Of a stretch of 64,000 nucleotides of DNA, positions 54,046-62,459 are shown one piece after another. The DNA is taken from positions 62,001 through 126,000 of the forward strand of contig NZ_JAXMNY010000005.1 in the NCBI RefSeq assembly GCF_034670185.1, read 5' to 3'. A program made the position numbers and the translations under genes. The stretch is from Nisaea sp. GTDB lineage: Bacteria; Pseudomonadota; Alphaproteobacteria; Thalassobaculales; Thalassobaculaceae. The notes under the pieces were generated by a model that worked only from the letters and a program-made list of their open reading frames with translations, was not told where the DNA came from and made no database searches. Each line of letters starts with the position of its first letter. The stretch's first letter is position 1.

Positions 54046-55263
54046 TCACGCCGGGACGTAGACGTCCTGCGTGCCGGGCAGGCCGCGCAGGCTGAAATCG
54101 CCAAGTTTACGGACAGGAACCGGCAGGCATTCGGCGAAGGTCTTCGACATCAGGATCGGCTCGTGCAGGGTGCGGCACTTGGCGCCGAGCCGGGCGGCAA
54201 GATTCACGTCCTTGCCGATCACCGTGAAATCCAGCCTCTCGCCGGAGCCGACATTGCCGAAGGCGACCTTGCCGTGATGCAGGGCAACGCCCGCCTTGAC
54301 CTCGACGTCCGCTCCCCATCGCGAGGTGTCCAGCGCATCGAGACAGGCCTGCCCTTCTATCGCGGCCTCAAGCGCACCGCCCCGGCAGAGTTGGCACTCC
54401 CCGATACCCGATGGATCCTGGAAAATCGCAAGGATCCCGTCACCGGTGAATTTCAGCACCTCGCCGCCATGTTTCAGGATCGGCGGGATGATGCAGTCGT
54501 AATAGGCGTCCAGCAGCTCCACCGTCTGCTTGTCGCCGAGCCGGTCGGAAAGCAGCGTGAAATCGCGCATGTCGGCGACCAGAATCGCCGCCTCCATCGT
54601 GTTGACCACACCGCGCCGGACCTCGCCGGCAAGAATGCGGCCGCCGGGCTCACGGCCGACATACATGGCAAGTACATCGTCCATGCTGCGATAGACGGAC
54701 ATCAGCTCCAGCACGATCTTCGCCGTCGGCATGATCTGCTGCAGCAAGGCGATATCACGCTCTGAGAAGCCCTGTATTTCGCGACTGGCAAACGTCAGCG
54801 CATTCCGCATGCCGTTGGCGAAGATGATCGGCACGCAAAGATAATCCGAGTATCCGAGCGCCTTCAGGTCGGCCAGAATCGGAAATTCCGCCGCACTCTT
54901 CTCGTCAATCCGCCGATGCAGCCAGCTCCCGGTCTCATGCACCAGCCGGAGGGGGCTTTCCTCATAAATCCTGGCATTGCCCGGCGCGTAATGCCAGGGC
55001 TTGACCTCGACCCCCTGCCCCATGCGCCACTCGCAATGCACGCCTTCCTTGATCGCGTGCAGCACCATAAGGATCGCCGTGCCGCGCTCGACCGGAACGC
55101 CAGCCAGAGCCAGGCGGCGGCAAAACTCGTCCCAGAGCCGACCAAGATCACGGCCCTCGCGGGAGATCTGCAGCAGCCAGTCCGAAATCTCGCGCGCAGT
55201 CAGCATATCCTCGGCGCTGAGGATCGACGGCGGAGCCGCCGGACGGTCGGTGATTGTTTTCAT
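54046..55263 (-). CDS. Class III adenylate/guanylate cyclase with GAF-like sensor
   Basis: 405 residues. The N-terminal about 190 residues resemble a GAF-like sensor domain (SDYLCVPIIFANGMRNALTFA). The C-terminal class III catalytic domain has metal-binding aspartates in ILVADMRDFTLLS and KFTGDGILAIF, and the transition-state asparagine and arginine in IGKDVNLAARLG. It should make cAMP or cGMP in the cytoplasm. It lies 48 bases downstream of neuB on the same strand, so it may be in the neuB transcript; this type of pairing is unusual. Start ATG at 55263. Confidence 0.9.
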   Translation of the reverse strand: MKTITDRPAAPPSILSAEDMLTAREISDWLLQISREGRDLGRLWDEFCRRLALAGVPVERGTAILMVLHAIKEGVHCEWRMGQGVEVKPWHYAPGNARIYEESPLRLVHETGSWLHRRIDEKSAAEFPILADLKALGYSDYLCVPIIFANGMRNALTFASREIQGFSERDIALLQQIMPTAKIVLELMSVYRSMDDVLAMYVGREPGGRILAGEVRRGVVNTMEAAILVADMRDFTLLSDRLGDKQTVELLDAYYDCIIPPILKHGGEVLKFTGDGILAIFQDPSGIGECQLCRGGALEAAIEGQACLDALDTSRWGADVEVKAGVALHHGKVAFGNVGSGERLDFTVIGKDVNLAARLGAKCRTLHEPILMSKTFAECLPVPVRKLGDFSLRGLPGTQDVYVPA

Positions 55264-55311
55264 GCGCGGGTAGATGGGGCGGAAGTAGCTCCGCGGCAAG
55301 GCACTTTTGCG

Positions 55312-56340
55312 TCAGCCGATATCAGCGAGACTCAAAAGCGTCCCCGCTGGAATTGCCCGCACGGCGCGTCGGCCGATGACCATATCCGCCCGCGACGGCG
55401 CGATACCGTCCCCCGGTCGCAGATATGTCAGGTCAGCGGCCGTGATTTCTGCCCCTTCGGCGATATCCGCGCGAGCGGCAATGCTGCGCCGGGCGACCAG
55501 TGCCACCTTGCGTTCCGCCTCCGTCGGCTGCTTGCGGCCATTGCCGATAGCAGCCTCGGTAATCCGGATATTATCGACCATCCGCTTCAGCTCGGCCGGA
55601 TCGAGAGATGCCTTGTGATCCGGCCCCGGGAGGTTCTTATCAAGTGTGAAGTGCTTCTCGATAATCGTCGCCCCGCGCGCCACGGCAGCGATGGTCACGG
55701 TATCGCCGAGCGTATGATCGGACCAGCCGATGGGATACCCGAAAGCCGTCCGGAGCGTATCCATGGCCGCCAGGTTCGCATCCGACGGATCGGCCGGATA
55801 ATCGCTGACGCAATGCAGCAGGCTGATATCACCCGCGCCACTCTCAGCCAGCCAGCCGAGTGCCTGCTCGATCTCCCCGAGATTGGCCATACCGGACGAC
55901 ATGATCACCGGCAGCCCGGCCCCGCCGATCGCCCGCACCAGTTCGGGATTGGTGATCTCACCCGAGGGAATTTTCAGGCGGCGCACCTTCAGGAACAACA
56001 GATGATCAAGGCTGACAGGGTCAAACGCCGTCGACATGAACTCGATGCCGAGCGAGGCGGAATATGCGGCCAACTCGCTAAAGGCTTCCAGCGGCAGTTC
56101 AAGATCCGCCAGCATGTCCTTCTGGGAACCCGAGGCTCCGGTGTTGGTTTTCTGGTAGTCAGCCATGGGTGCCGTTGCCGCGACAATGGACTCCAGCGAG
56201 AAGGTCTGAAACTTGACGGCATCCGCGCCAGCTGCGGCTGCGGCTTCGACCAGACGGCGCGCCATGGCGAGGTCGCCGTTGTGATTGACCCCAGCTTCGG
56301 CAATGACGAAGACCCGGCCCGCTTCCGAACTATTCTGCAT
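55312..56340 (-). CDS. neuB: Nonulosonic acid synthase (NeuB/LegI)
   Basis: 342 residues, usual length. It condenses a 6-carbon amino sugar with phosphoenolpyruvate to form a nine-carbon acid. The TIM barrel begins FVIAEAGVNHNGDLAMARRL; VKFQTF, SSGMANLGEI, LLHCVSDYPADP, GWSDHTLGD and EKHFTLD follow in order. A C-terminal SAF domain ends the protein. With legB, legC and legG in the window, legionaminic-type substrate use (LegI) is the best guess, though sialic or pseudaminic acid cannot be excluded by sequence alone. GAGG lies just before the ATG. Confidence 0.93.
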   Translation of the reverse strand: MQNSSEAGRVFVIAEAGVNHNGDLAMARRLVEAAAAAGADAVKFQTFSLESIVAATAPMADYQKTNTGASGSQKDMLADLELPLEAFSELAAYSASLGIEFMSTAFDPVSLDHLLFLKVRRLKIPSGEITNPELVRAIGGAGLPVIMSSGMANLGEIEQALGWLAESGAGDISLLHCVSDYPADPSDANLAAMDTLRTAFGYPIGWSDHTLGDTVTIAAVARGATIIEKHFTLDKNLPGPDHKASLDPAELKRMVDNIRITEAAIGNGRKQPTEAERKVALVARRSIAARADIAEGAEITAADLTYLRPGDGIAPSRADMVIGRRAVRAIPAGTLLSLADIG

Positions 56341-56346
56341 ATATCC

Positions 56347-57000
56347 TCACAGCACCGTCGCGCCCGGTGCGCGCTTACGGATCAAGACTGCGGGAACACC
56401 GCCCCATAATTCGTCGCTGCCTGCGTCGGAGGCCAGGAAGGACCCGCCGCCAATAACGGCACTCTGTCCGATCGTGCGACCGTGGGACACGGCGGCACCA
56501 ATGCCGATATAGGCACCAGCCCCGATCCGGCAATCGCCGCCCACCGTCGCGCCCGGAGCGAGCGCCGCATAATCGCCTAGCCTGCAATCATGCTCCAGGA
56601 TCGCGCCCGTATTCAGAACACAAAAGGCATCGATTTCCGCGCCGGGATTCACAATCACTCCAGGCATCACTACGCTCCCCTCACCGATCAAGACGCCTTC
56701 GGCCACTGCGGCGGACGAAGCCACGATGGCAGGGAAGCTGGAGAAACCGGCCTGTTTGTAGCGGGTCACGGTTTCCCTGCGGCGCACACCTTCACCGAGA
56801 GCGATGATGACGGCTTCCCCACAGCGAGCCTCGAGGAATGTGTCTTCGTCCTGTACCGACCTTCCCAGGAAAGACGCGCCCTCACCCGGGTCCCGGTCAA
56901 TGAAGGAGACGATGTCGAGCTGGTCACCCGCCTCAACCATCATGGCGATGACCTTGGCGTGACCTCCGCAGCCGACAATATGGACCGGAGCTCGTGGCAC
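56347..57000 (-). CDS. neuD: NeuD/PglD/LegH-like sugar O/N-acetyltransferase
   Basis: 217 residues from a GTG at 57000, with AAGGA 7 bases upstream; the frame is open to 57051. The N-terminal nucleotide-binding part is VHIVGCGGHAKVIAMM. A left-handed beta-helix with hexapeptide repeats follows, with the catalytic histidine in ILEHDCRLGDYAALAPGA and GAGAYIGIGA after it. Relatives acetylate the 4-amino of the sugar made by LegB/LegC (LegH, PglD). It lies 6 bases before neuB, the usual pairing. Confidence 0.9.
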   Translation of the reverse strand: MPRAPVHIVGCGGHAKVIAMMVEAGDQLDIVSFIDRDPGEGASFLGRSVQDEDTFLEARCGEAVIIALGEGVRRRETVTRYKQAGFSSFPAIVASSAAVAEGVLIGEGSVVMPGVIVNPGAEIDAFCVLNTGAILEHDCRLGDYAALAPGATVGGDCRIGAGAYIGIGAAVSHGRTIGQSAVIGGGSFLASDAGSDELWGGVPAVLIRKRAPGATVL

Positions 57001-57047
57001 AATGCGTTCCTTACGTGCGAACTTGTACGTTCGCTCTACGCGGCAGT

Positions 57048-57944
57048 TCACGCATCGTCAAGAATACTGCGCAGCCCTTCCCGGTAGGTGGAGTATGCCA
57101 GCTTGACACCAAGTTCGGACTTGATCCGCGCGGTATCGAGCCTTTTGCACTCGGAATAAAACGACCGCGCCATCGGAGACAGCTCCGCGCTGTCAAACGG
57201 AATCGGCTCAGGCGCCTCCATGTCGAGAAGTTCCGCGGCGTAGCGGATAACGTCTCCGCTGGGACAGGCTTCATCATCCGCGACATTGTAGATCCGGCCA
57301 TGATTCGGCCGCTGCATCGAGGCCATCAATATAGTCCCGATATCATCGACATGGATGCGGTTGAAGACCTGGCCTGGCTTATCGATGATCCGTGCCTTGC
57401 CACTGCGCAATTGATCTATGGCGCTCCGGCCGGGCCCGTAGATCCCGGAAAGCCTGAACACCTGAACGGAGACGTCAGTATTCTCGAAAGTGGAAACCCA
57501 GGCACGTTCCGCCGCAAGGCGGCGTCTGCCGCGCTCGGATCCCGGATTGGGAAGATCGGTCTCGTGCACCACGGCGCCACCACGGTCACCATAGACAGCC
57601 GGTGTCGAGAGATAGCCGACCCATTCAAGGCTCGGCAAAGCGCGCAGATCAGCCAAATGCTGGAGTAGCGCAGGGTCACCTTCCTCACCAGGCGGGATCG
57701 AAGCAACCAAGTGTGTAACATCACGGAAAACATCAAATCCGCCAGCGACCGGCGCGTCACCGCAAAAGCGATACAATTCCAGATCTTCGTTAGGCTCCTT
57801 CTCTCGCAAACTGCGAACGGTCCCGGCCGTCCGCCAGCCAGAGACACGCAGTCGAGATGCCAACCGAGAACAGGTGTACCCAAAACCGAAACAGAAAAGC
57901 TGCCCGCTTACACCTGCACGGACGCCAAGCTGTTTCTGTTCCAT
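57048..57944 (-). CDS. NAD-dependent SDR (YeeZ-like epimerase fold)
   Basis: 298 residues. The cofactor loop is FCFGFGYTCSRLA instead of GxxGxxG with a classical TGA lead, as in the YeeZ-like atypical SDRs. VGYLSTPAVYGDRGG and SGIYGPGRSAIDQL are typical of the extended SDR fold; HVDDIGTIL and YNVADDEACPSGDVI follow. It is the first gene of the minus-strand unit with neuD-like and neuB. Its substrate is unknown. It is divergent from the amidotransferase gene. Confidence 0.85.
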   Translation of the reverse strand: MEQKQLGVRAGVSGQLFCFGFGYTCSRLASRLRVSGWRTAGTVRSLREKEPNEDLELYRFCGDAPVAGGFDVFRDVTHLVASIPPGEEGDPALLQHLADLRALPSLEWVGYLSTPAVYGDRGGAVVHETDLPNPGSERGRRRLAAERAWVSTFENTDVSVQVFRLSGIYGPGRSAIDQLRSGKARIIDKPGQVFNRIHVDDIGTILMASMQRPNHGRIYNVADDEACPSGDVIRYAAELLDMEAPEPIPFDSAELSPMARSFYSECKRLDTARIKSELGVKLAYSTYREGLRSILDDA

Positions 57945-57982
57945 TTTTACTCACCTTCTCGGAGGGCCGTACGGGTAAAAAT

Positions 57983-58003
57983 ATTGCTTTTAAAAGAAGC
58001 AAT
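57983..58003. promoter_or_regulatory. Perfect 7-bp inverted repeat between divergent operons
   Basis: attgctt / aagcaat around ttaaaag, in the 108-base gap between the divergent SDR-neuD-neuB and amidotransferase-hisF-hisH operons. The spacing and AT-rich core suit a regulator site controlling both, or overlapping promoters. No bound protein can be named. Confidence 0.4.
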
Positions 58004-58052
58004 CGTGTTAGGAAACCGGATCAGCGCAGAAATCCATCAATTCAAGGCTTCC

Positions 58053-59375
58053 ATGTATAAATATCCAGCGCACGTCGATATCGACTTTTCGAGTTTCGCA
58101 GCTGACAATCCCGAGCCGGAAACCCGCTACGGACTTCCGCAGGATATCGAGTTCTGTACGCGATGCGTGATCTCGAATCAGCGCCCAAATTCGACCGTCG
58201 AATTCAAGCATACGAAACAGAGCCGCAAAGCAACAATTGCTCTGGACGAAGAGGGTGTATGCGACGCTTGCCGCGTCGCAGAAGAAAAGCACACCACCAT
58301 CGACTGGGGCGGACGCGAAGAGGAACTGATTGCGCTCTGTGACCAGCACCGAAGCAAGGACGGAAGCTACGATTGTCTCGTTCCCGGCTCAGGCGGCAAG
58401 GACAGCTTTTACGCGGCTCATATCCTTAAAACCAAATACGGGATGCATCCGCTGACCGTGACCTGGGCACCTCACATCCATACGGACTGGGGATGGAAGA
58501 ACTTCGAATCATGGATCCATGCCGGATTCGACAACTATCTATGCACGCCGAATGGTAGAGTGCATCGCCTGCTGACCCGTCTCTCGGTGGAAAACCTCTA
58601 CCATCCGTTTCAGCCTTTCGTTCTAGGCCAGAAAAATCTCGCGCCGAAGCTGGCCGAGCGCTTCAATATTCCGCTGGTGTTCTATGGCGAGAACGAAGCC
58701 GAGTACGGCAATCCGAAAACCGACGTTGTCACCCCGATCCGCTCCAACACTTATTACGCGGCCAAGGATTTCGATAATATTTACTTGGGCGGGGTCTCGC
58801 TCACCGAGCTGCAAGAGGATTTTGGGCTCGAGGAGCAGGATTTCATCCCTTACATGCCTGCAGACCCGGACCGTCTGGAGAAGGTCGGAATTGAGGTCCA
58901 TTACCTCGGTTATTATCTGAAGTGGCACCCTCAGAGTGCTTACTACTATTCCGTTGAGCATGGCGGATTCCAAGCTTCTCCGGAGCGGACACCCGGCACC
59001 TACAGCAAGTACAACAGCATCGACGATAAGATCGACGACCTGCATTACTTCTGCACCCACGTAAAGTTCGGCATCGGACGCGCAACGTATGACGCCGCTC
59101 AGGAGATCCGATCCAAGGACATCCTCCGTGAGGAAGGCGTAGCGCTGGCAAAACGGTTCGACGGCGAATATCCGGACCGCTTCGAAGCGGACAACTTCGC
59201 GTATATGAGCATTACCGAAGATCAGTTCCCCATAGCCGCGAAGAACTTCGAGAACCAGAAAATGACACGTGATTATTTTCTTCATCTCGCTGATCGGTTC
59301 CGCTCTCCGCACCTCTGGCAGCGCTCGGAAAACGGTGAATGGTCCCTGCGCAGAACCGTCTGGCAACAGAATTGA
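58053..59375 (+). CDS. N-acetyl sugar amidotransferase (WbpG/PseA/LegA family)
   Basis: 440 residues from the ATG at 58053, with AAGG 5 bases upstream; the frame runs open to 57711 but would overlap the divergent gene. The N-terminal zinc-knuckle cysteines are CTRC and CDAC (about 35-38 and 70-73), and the PP-loop ATP pyrophosphatase motif is PGSGGKDSFYAAH (about 111-123). The family converts an N-acetyl to an acetamidino group using ammonia from a HisH-like glutaminase and a HisF-like channel subunit. Both follow directly. The acceptor sugar is either a legionaminic/pseudaminic acid or a ManNAc-type uronate. Confidence 0.92.
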   Translation: MYKYPAHVDIDFSSFAADNPEPETRYGLPQDIEFCTRCVISNQRPNSTVEFKHTKQSRKATIALDEEGVCDACRVAEEKHTTIDWGGREEELIALCDQHRSKDGSYDCLVPGSGGKDSFYAAHILKTKYGMHPLTVTWAPHIHTDWGWKNFESWIHAGFDNYLCTPNGRVHRLLTRLSVENLYHPFQPFVLGQKNLAPKLAERFNIPLVFYGENEAEYGNPKTDVVTPIRSNTYYAAKDFDNIYLGGVSLTELQEDFGLEEQDFIPYMPADPDRLEKVGIEVHYLGYYLKWHPQSAYYYSVEHGGFQASPERTPGTYSKYNSIDDKIDDLHYFCTHVKFGIGRATYDAAQEIRSKDILREEGVALAKRFDGEYPDRFEADNFAYMSITEDQFPIAAKNFENQKMTRDYFLHLADRFRSPHLWQRSENGEWSLRRTVWQQN

Positions 59376-59399
59376 CGACAGCCTGCGGGGTCCATTGAA

Positions 59400-60167
59400 A
59401 TGCGTCCGATCCGACTAATCGCCCGGCTCGATATCAAGGGGCCGAACCTGATCAAAGGCATTCATCTCGAAGGCCTGCGTATCATCGGAGACCCGCAAAC
59501 CTATGCTCAAAGGTACTACGAGCAAGGGATCGACGAGATCATCTATATGGACTCGGTCGCAAGTCTCTACGGACGCAACAATCTAACTGAAATTCTCGAA
59601 CATACTGCCCACCATGTGTTTGTTCCGATCACGGTCGGGGGCGGCGTCCGATCTGTCGAGGACGCGCGAAAGCTGCTGCGGTCTGGAGCGGACAAGGTCG
59701 CAATCAATACGGCGGCTATCGCCCGTCCCGAGCTGCTATCGGAAATCGCGGAAGAATTCGGCAGCCAAGCGGTCGTGCTTTCTGTCGAAGCGAAGCGGCA
59801 GAACTCCGGCGGATGGGAAGCCTATACTGACAACGGTCGGGAGCATTCTGGGCGCGACGTTATCGAATGGGTCCAGGAAGCGGAAAAACTGGGCGCCGGC
59901 GAATTATTGCTGACCTCGATCGATCAGGAGGGCACACGGAAAGGGTTCGATATCGCGTTGTTGAACGCGATATCGGGCCTTGTCAGTATCCCGGTCATCG
60001 CTTCCGGCGGGATGGGGTCTGTGGAGGATCTTGTCGCCGCCGTTCAAGACGGACATGCCGATGCAGTCGCCATGGCCGACATCCTGCACTACGACCGCAT
60101 GACGATCGCAGAAATCCGTGGTCAAGCCCTGGCCGCAAACATGAACATACGGGAGCTGTCGATCTGA
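59400..60167 (+). CDS. hisF: HisF-like cyclase subunit for sugar amidation
   Basis: 255 residues, (beta/alpha)8 barrel. Phosphate-binding motifs VGGGVRSVEDARKLL and IASGGMGSVEDL, and the N-terminal RLIARLDIKGPNLIKGI, fit the HisF family. In the WbpG/PseA system HisF2 channels ammonia from HisH2 to the amidotransferase. The lysine usual in the second strand (DVxDGRVVKG) is shifted to IKGPNLIKG, a form seen in the sugar-cluster HisF. It overlaps hisH by 1 base. Histidine biosynthesis is unlikely, as no other his gene is present. Confidence 0.9.
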   Translation: MRPIRLIARLDIKGPNLIKGIHLEGLRIIGDPQTYAQRYYEQGIDEIIYMDSVASLYGRNNLTEILEHTAHHVFVPITVGGGVRSVEDARKLLRSGADKVAINTAAIARPELLSEIAEEFGSQAVVLSVEAKRQNSGGWEAYTDNGREHSGRDVIEWVQEAEKLGAGELLLTSIDQEGTRKGFDIALLNAISGLVSIPVIASGGMGSVEDLVAAVQDGHADAVAMADILHYDRMTIAEIRGQALAANMNIRELSI

Positions 60168-60808
60168 TGAGTGCTCCAAGGGTAACTGTTCTCGATTTCG
60201 GCATAGGAAATCTGTACAGCGTCTGCCGCGCCGTCGAAAAATCCGGGGCCTCGGTGGAGCTGGTCGACAAATGCCCGCGGGCAGATCAGGTCGAACGCCT
60301 GCTGCTGCCTGGAGTCGGTGCCTTCGCAAAATGCCTTGATGCCATGAGGCGCTATGGAGCGGTTGATCTGGCGCGGGAATTCGCCCTGACCGGCCGGCCG
60401 TTGCTCGGCATCTGTGTCGGCATGCAGGCACTCTTTGAGATTGGCGAAGAATTCGGAGAGCATCAGGGCATCGGATTGATCGCCGGACGTGTAAAGCAGC
60501 TGCAGCCAGCGGCCGGCAACAACGCGTTCAAACTGCCTCATATCGGCTGGGCGCCGCTTGAATGCCCGCGGCCGGGCAGATGGGGCTCAAGCCCGCTTCG
60601 ATCGGTGAAGCCGGGCGAGTTCGCCTATTTCGTGCACAGCTACCATGGCCTGCCGGATGATCCAGAAGCCGTCCTGGCGACAACGACTTATGATGGGACC
60701 AAAGTCACCGCAGCCGTGATCAAAGAGAATGTGACCGGAGTGCAGTTCCATCCGGAGCGGAGCGGGCCGGTCGGACTCAAGATCATGGAATCCTTTGTGC
60801 ACTCATAA
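60167..60808 (+). CDS. hisH: HisH-like glutamine amidotransferase for sugar amidation
   Basis: 213 residues from the ATG at 60167, which shares a base with the hisF stop (TGATG); the frame is open upstream to 59867 but that part is hisF in another frame. Class I glutaminase fold: the catalytic cysteine is in GICVGMQ (about C83), and the histidine/glutamate pair is in GVQFHPERSG near the end. LDFGIGNLYSV opens the protein. It supplies ammonia from glutamine to the HisF-like and amidotransferase partners. Confidence 0.92.
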   Translation: MSAPRVTVLDFGIGNLYSVCRAVEKSGASVELVDKCPRADQVERLLLPGVGAFAKCLDAMRRYGAVDLAREFALTGRPLLGICVGMQALFEIGEEFGEHQGIGLIAGRVKQLQPAAGNNAFKLPHIGWAPLECPRPGRWGSSPLRSVKPGEFAYFVHSYHGLPDDPEAVLATTTYDGTKVTAAVIKENVTGVQFHPERSGPVGLKIMESFVHS

Positions 60809-60826
60809 CGCCGAAGCCGGGCCGCG

Positions 60827-62158
60827 TCAGTCCACAGGCGTGAACATATAAAGCGAATCGCCCATTTTTTCGACTTTGGCTCTGAAACCAATTCCCGTTG
60901 CCTTTACCAGATTGGTCATTTTCTCGTTCAGTTCCTTGATGTCTAGCTCGATCTTTTTTCGCTGATACTTGGTGCGATTTACTCCGACATTGAGGCCTTT
61001 TCCATCCCGATAGACCGACCCTGAGGAGCTCGCCACCTCGATGCTTTCGATACCGTGGAAAATACCAGCGGTCGCCAGCGTCTGGTCCAGACCCGATATA
61101 TGCTGCCTAAGGACAAGATCCCGATCTTGCCGGATCGCATTGATCGCCCCATCCCGGTCCTGAATCCCCACTTTCACAGCATCGAAGAGGCTATCCATGT
61201 CCCGAAATACTGGGGTTACCAGATTGGAGAGGAATATCGTTTCGACCCAATTTGTGTAGGAAGCATACGCGCCGACTGGAACACCGAGCACCATGGCCTC
61301 GGTGCCGGTCGTGCAGGTATTGTGGATGAAATAATCGGCCCCGAGCATCCAGGGCGCAGCAGAGCCCTCGAAAACGACATGGATGCGCTCTTCTCCAGAC
61401 ATAGCGTCTTGCCAGGACTTTACATCCTCGGCTGGATGCGGCCTTAGAACCACCTGATGATCGGGAAACCTGTCGCGGAGTTTACGCATCATGACTTTGA
61501 AGGCGGCCATATTCATGACTTCAAGATCGTAAAAATCGGCTAAAAACTTCCGGTCTTCCGGGTCCGAACGGTTGATGTACCCCACATTTTCACAAACCTT
61601 AACGAAGTTCTCAGGCTTGCCCCAAGCCGTGTTGACATAGCCGAAATTGGTATTAATCAAGATATATCGGCCGTACCGTTCCCGGTATTCCTCCGCTGTA
61701 TCGTTGAACGCTTTGGTGAATTCCTTGCGCAGGAGATCGAACCGCGGATTACCGGTTATTGTGAAGCGATCCTGGAAATCCGGAAACGCGTCCGTGTAGA
61801 TATTGTATTGGTTCTGTCCCTGCAGAAAGAAACGGTCGATCAGCGGTAATGATTCCGGCCAGACCTCCTTCAGTACAAATCGCCGGTCAGCGATCGCCGT
61901 GACCTCTTCATCGATAGCAACGATCTTGTGACCGTGTTTTTTGGCGTGAGCCATCCAAGCAGCCTGAACTTTGTTCGTCCCCTTGAAGAAGACAATTCCC
62001 GGGGCGAGATTCTGCAGGTTGTTGATCAACAGCCATTGCTGACCAATCACAACCCGGTAGCCCTGCTGCATGGCAGCGATAACGAGCAAAAGCCGCGCAT
62101 TGAGTTCGCGCGCAGACTCTTCGATCGGCAAATACAGATGCTTATATGGTTTACTCAT
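60827..62158 (-). CDS. Surface carbohydrate biosynthesis protein
   Basis: About 443 residues. The N-terminus HLYLPIEESARELNARLLL, the TGNPRFDLLR segment and the C-terminal FIHNTCTTGTEAMVLGVPVGAYA define a recognised family of surface-polysaccharide proteins with a GT-B-like (CDP-glycerol/NeuA-associated) fold. Members lie in O-antigen and capsule clusters; the reaction is not known to me. The ATG at 62158 shares a base with the stop of a small upstream frame (TGATG). It is convergent with the amidotransferase operon. Confidence 0.82.
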   Translation of the reverse strand: MSKPYKHLYLPIEESARELNARLLLVIAAMQQGYRVVIGQQWLLINNLQNLAPGIVFFKGTNKVQAAWMAHAKKHGHKIVAIDEEVTAIADRRFVLKEVWPESLPLIDRFFLQGQNQYNIYTDAFPDFQDRFTITGNPRFDLLRKEFTKAFNDTAEEYRERYGRYILINTNFGYVNTAWGKPENFVKVCENVGYINRSDPEDRKFLADFYDLEVMNMAAFKVMMRKLRDRFPDHQVVLRPHPAEDVKSWQDAMSGEERIHVVFEGSAAPWMLGADYFIHNTCTTGTEAMVLGVPVGAYASYTNWVETIFLSNLVTPVFRDMDSLFDAVKVGIQDRDGAINAIRQDRDLVLRQHISGLDQTLATAGIFHGIESIEVASSSGSVYRDGKGLNVGVNRTKYQRKKIELDIKELNEKMTNLVKATGIGFRAKVEKMGDSLYMFTPVD

Positions 62159-62415
62159 CAACCTGCTAACAAAGTAAGAAATTTAGGCATTCTTTTTAGC
62201 GTTTTGATCCCTGCACTAGCAAGCTGGCAATCGCCGAGAACGGCAAGTTTCCCGAGGCTTCGTAAGATCCATAACGAGGAAGTATCCGATGAAAAAACAC
62301 CACGATCTAAGTCGCGGTTTGTCTTGATCGGAATGACGTACTGACCCAAGCTGTCAATGTAAATAACGCGCCACCCTATATCAGCGTTTGGAGGCTCCAC
62401 CCTCATGCTCAGCAT
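62158..62415 (-). CDS. Small hypothetical protein
   Basis: 85 residues from the ATG at 62415; the frame is open to 62457. It starts MLSMRVEPPNADIGWR and ends RMPKFLTLLAG. The stop overlaps the next start (TGATG), the pattern of coupled genes here. It fills most of the gap between the surface-carbohydrate gene and the divergent SDR gene. No domain is recognised, and chance cannot be excluded. Confidence 0.35.
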   Translation of the reverse strand: MLSMRVEPPNADIGWRVIYIDSLGQYVIPIKTNRDLDRGVFSSDTSSLWILRSLGKLAVLGDCQLASAGIKTLKRMPKFLTLLAG

Positions 62416-62459
62416 GATCGAGTCCGACGCACAATGGATATTATTCCGGGGCAACAATA

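Noticed and set aside
54916..56409. 497-codon plus-strand open frame
   Set aside because: It is antisense to neuB and the cyclase gene, both of which are well supported.
59400..60808. Histidine biosynthesis genes hisF-hisH
   Set aside because: No other his genes are near, and they follow an N-acetyl sugar amidotransferase in the known order of acetamidino sugar clusters.
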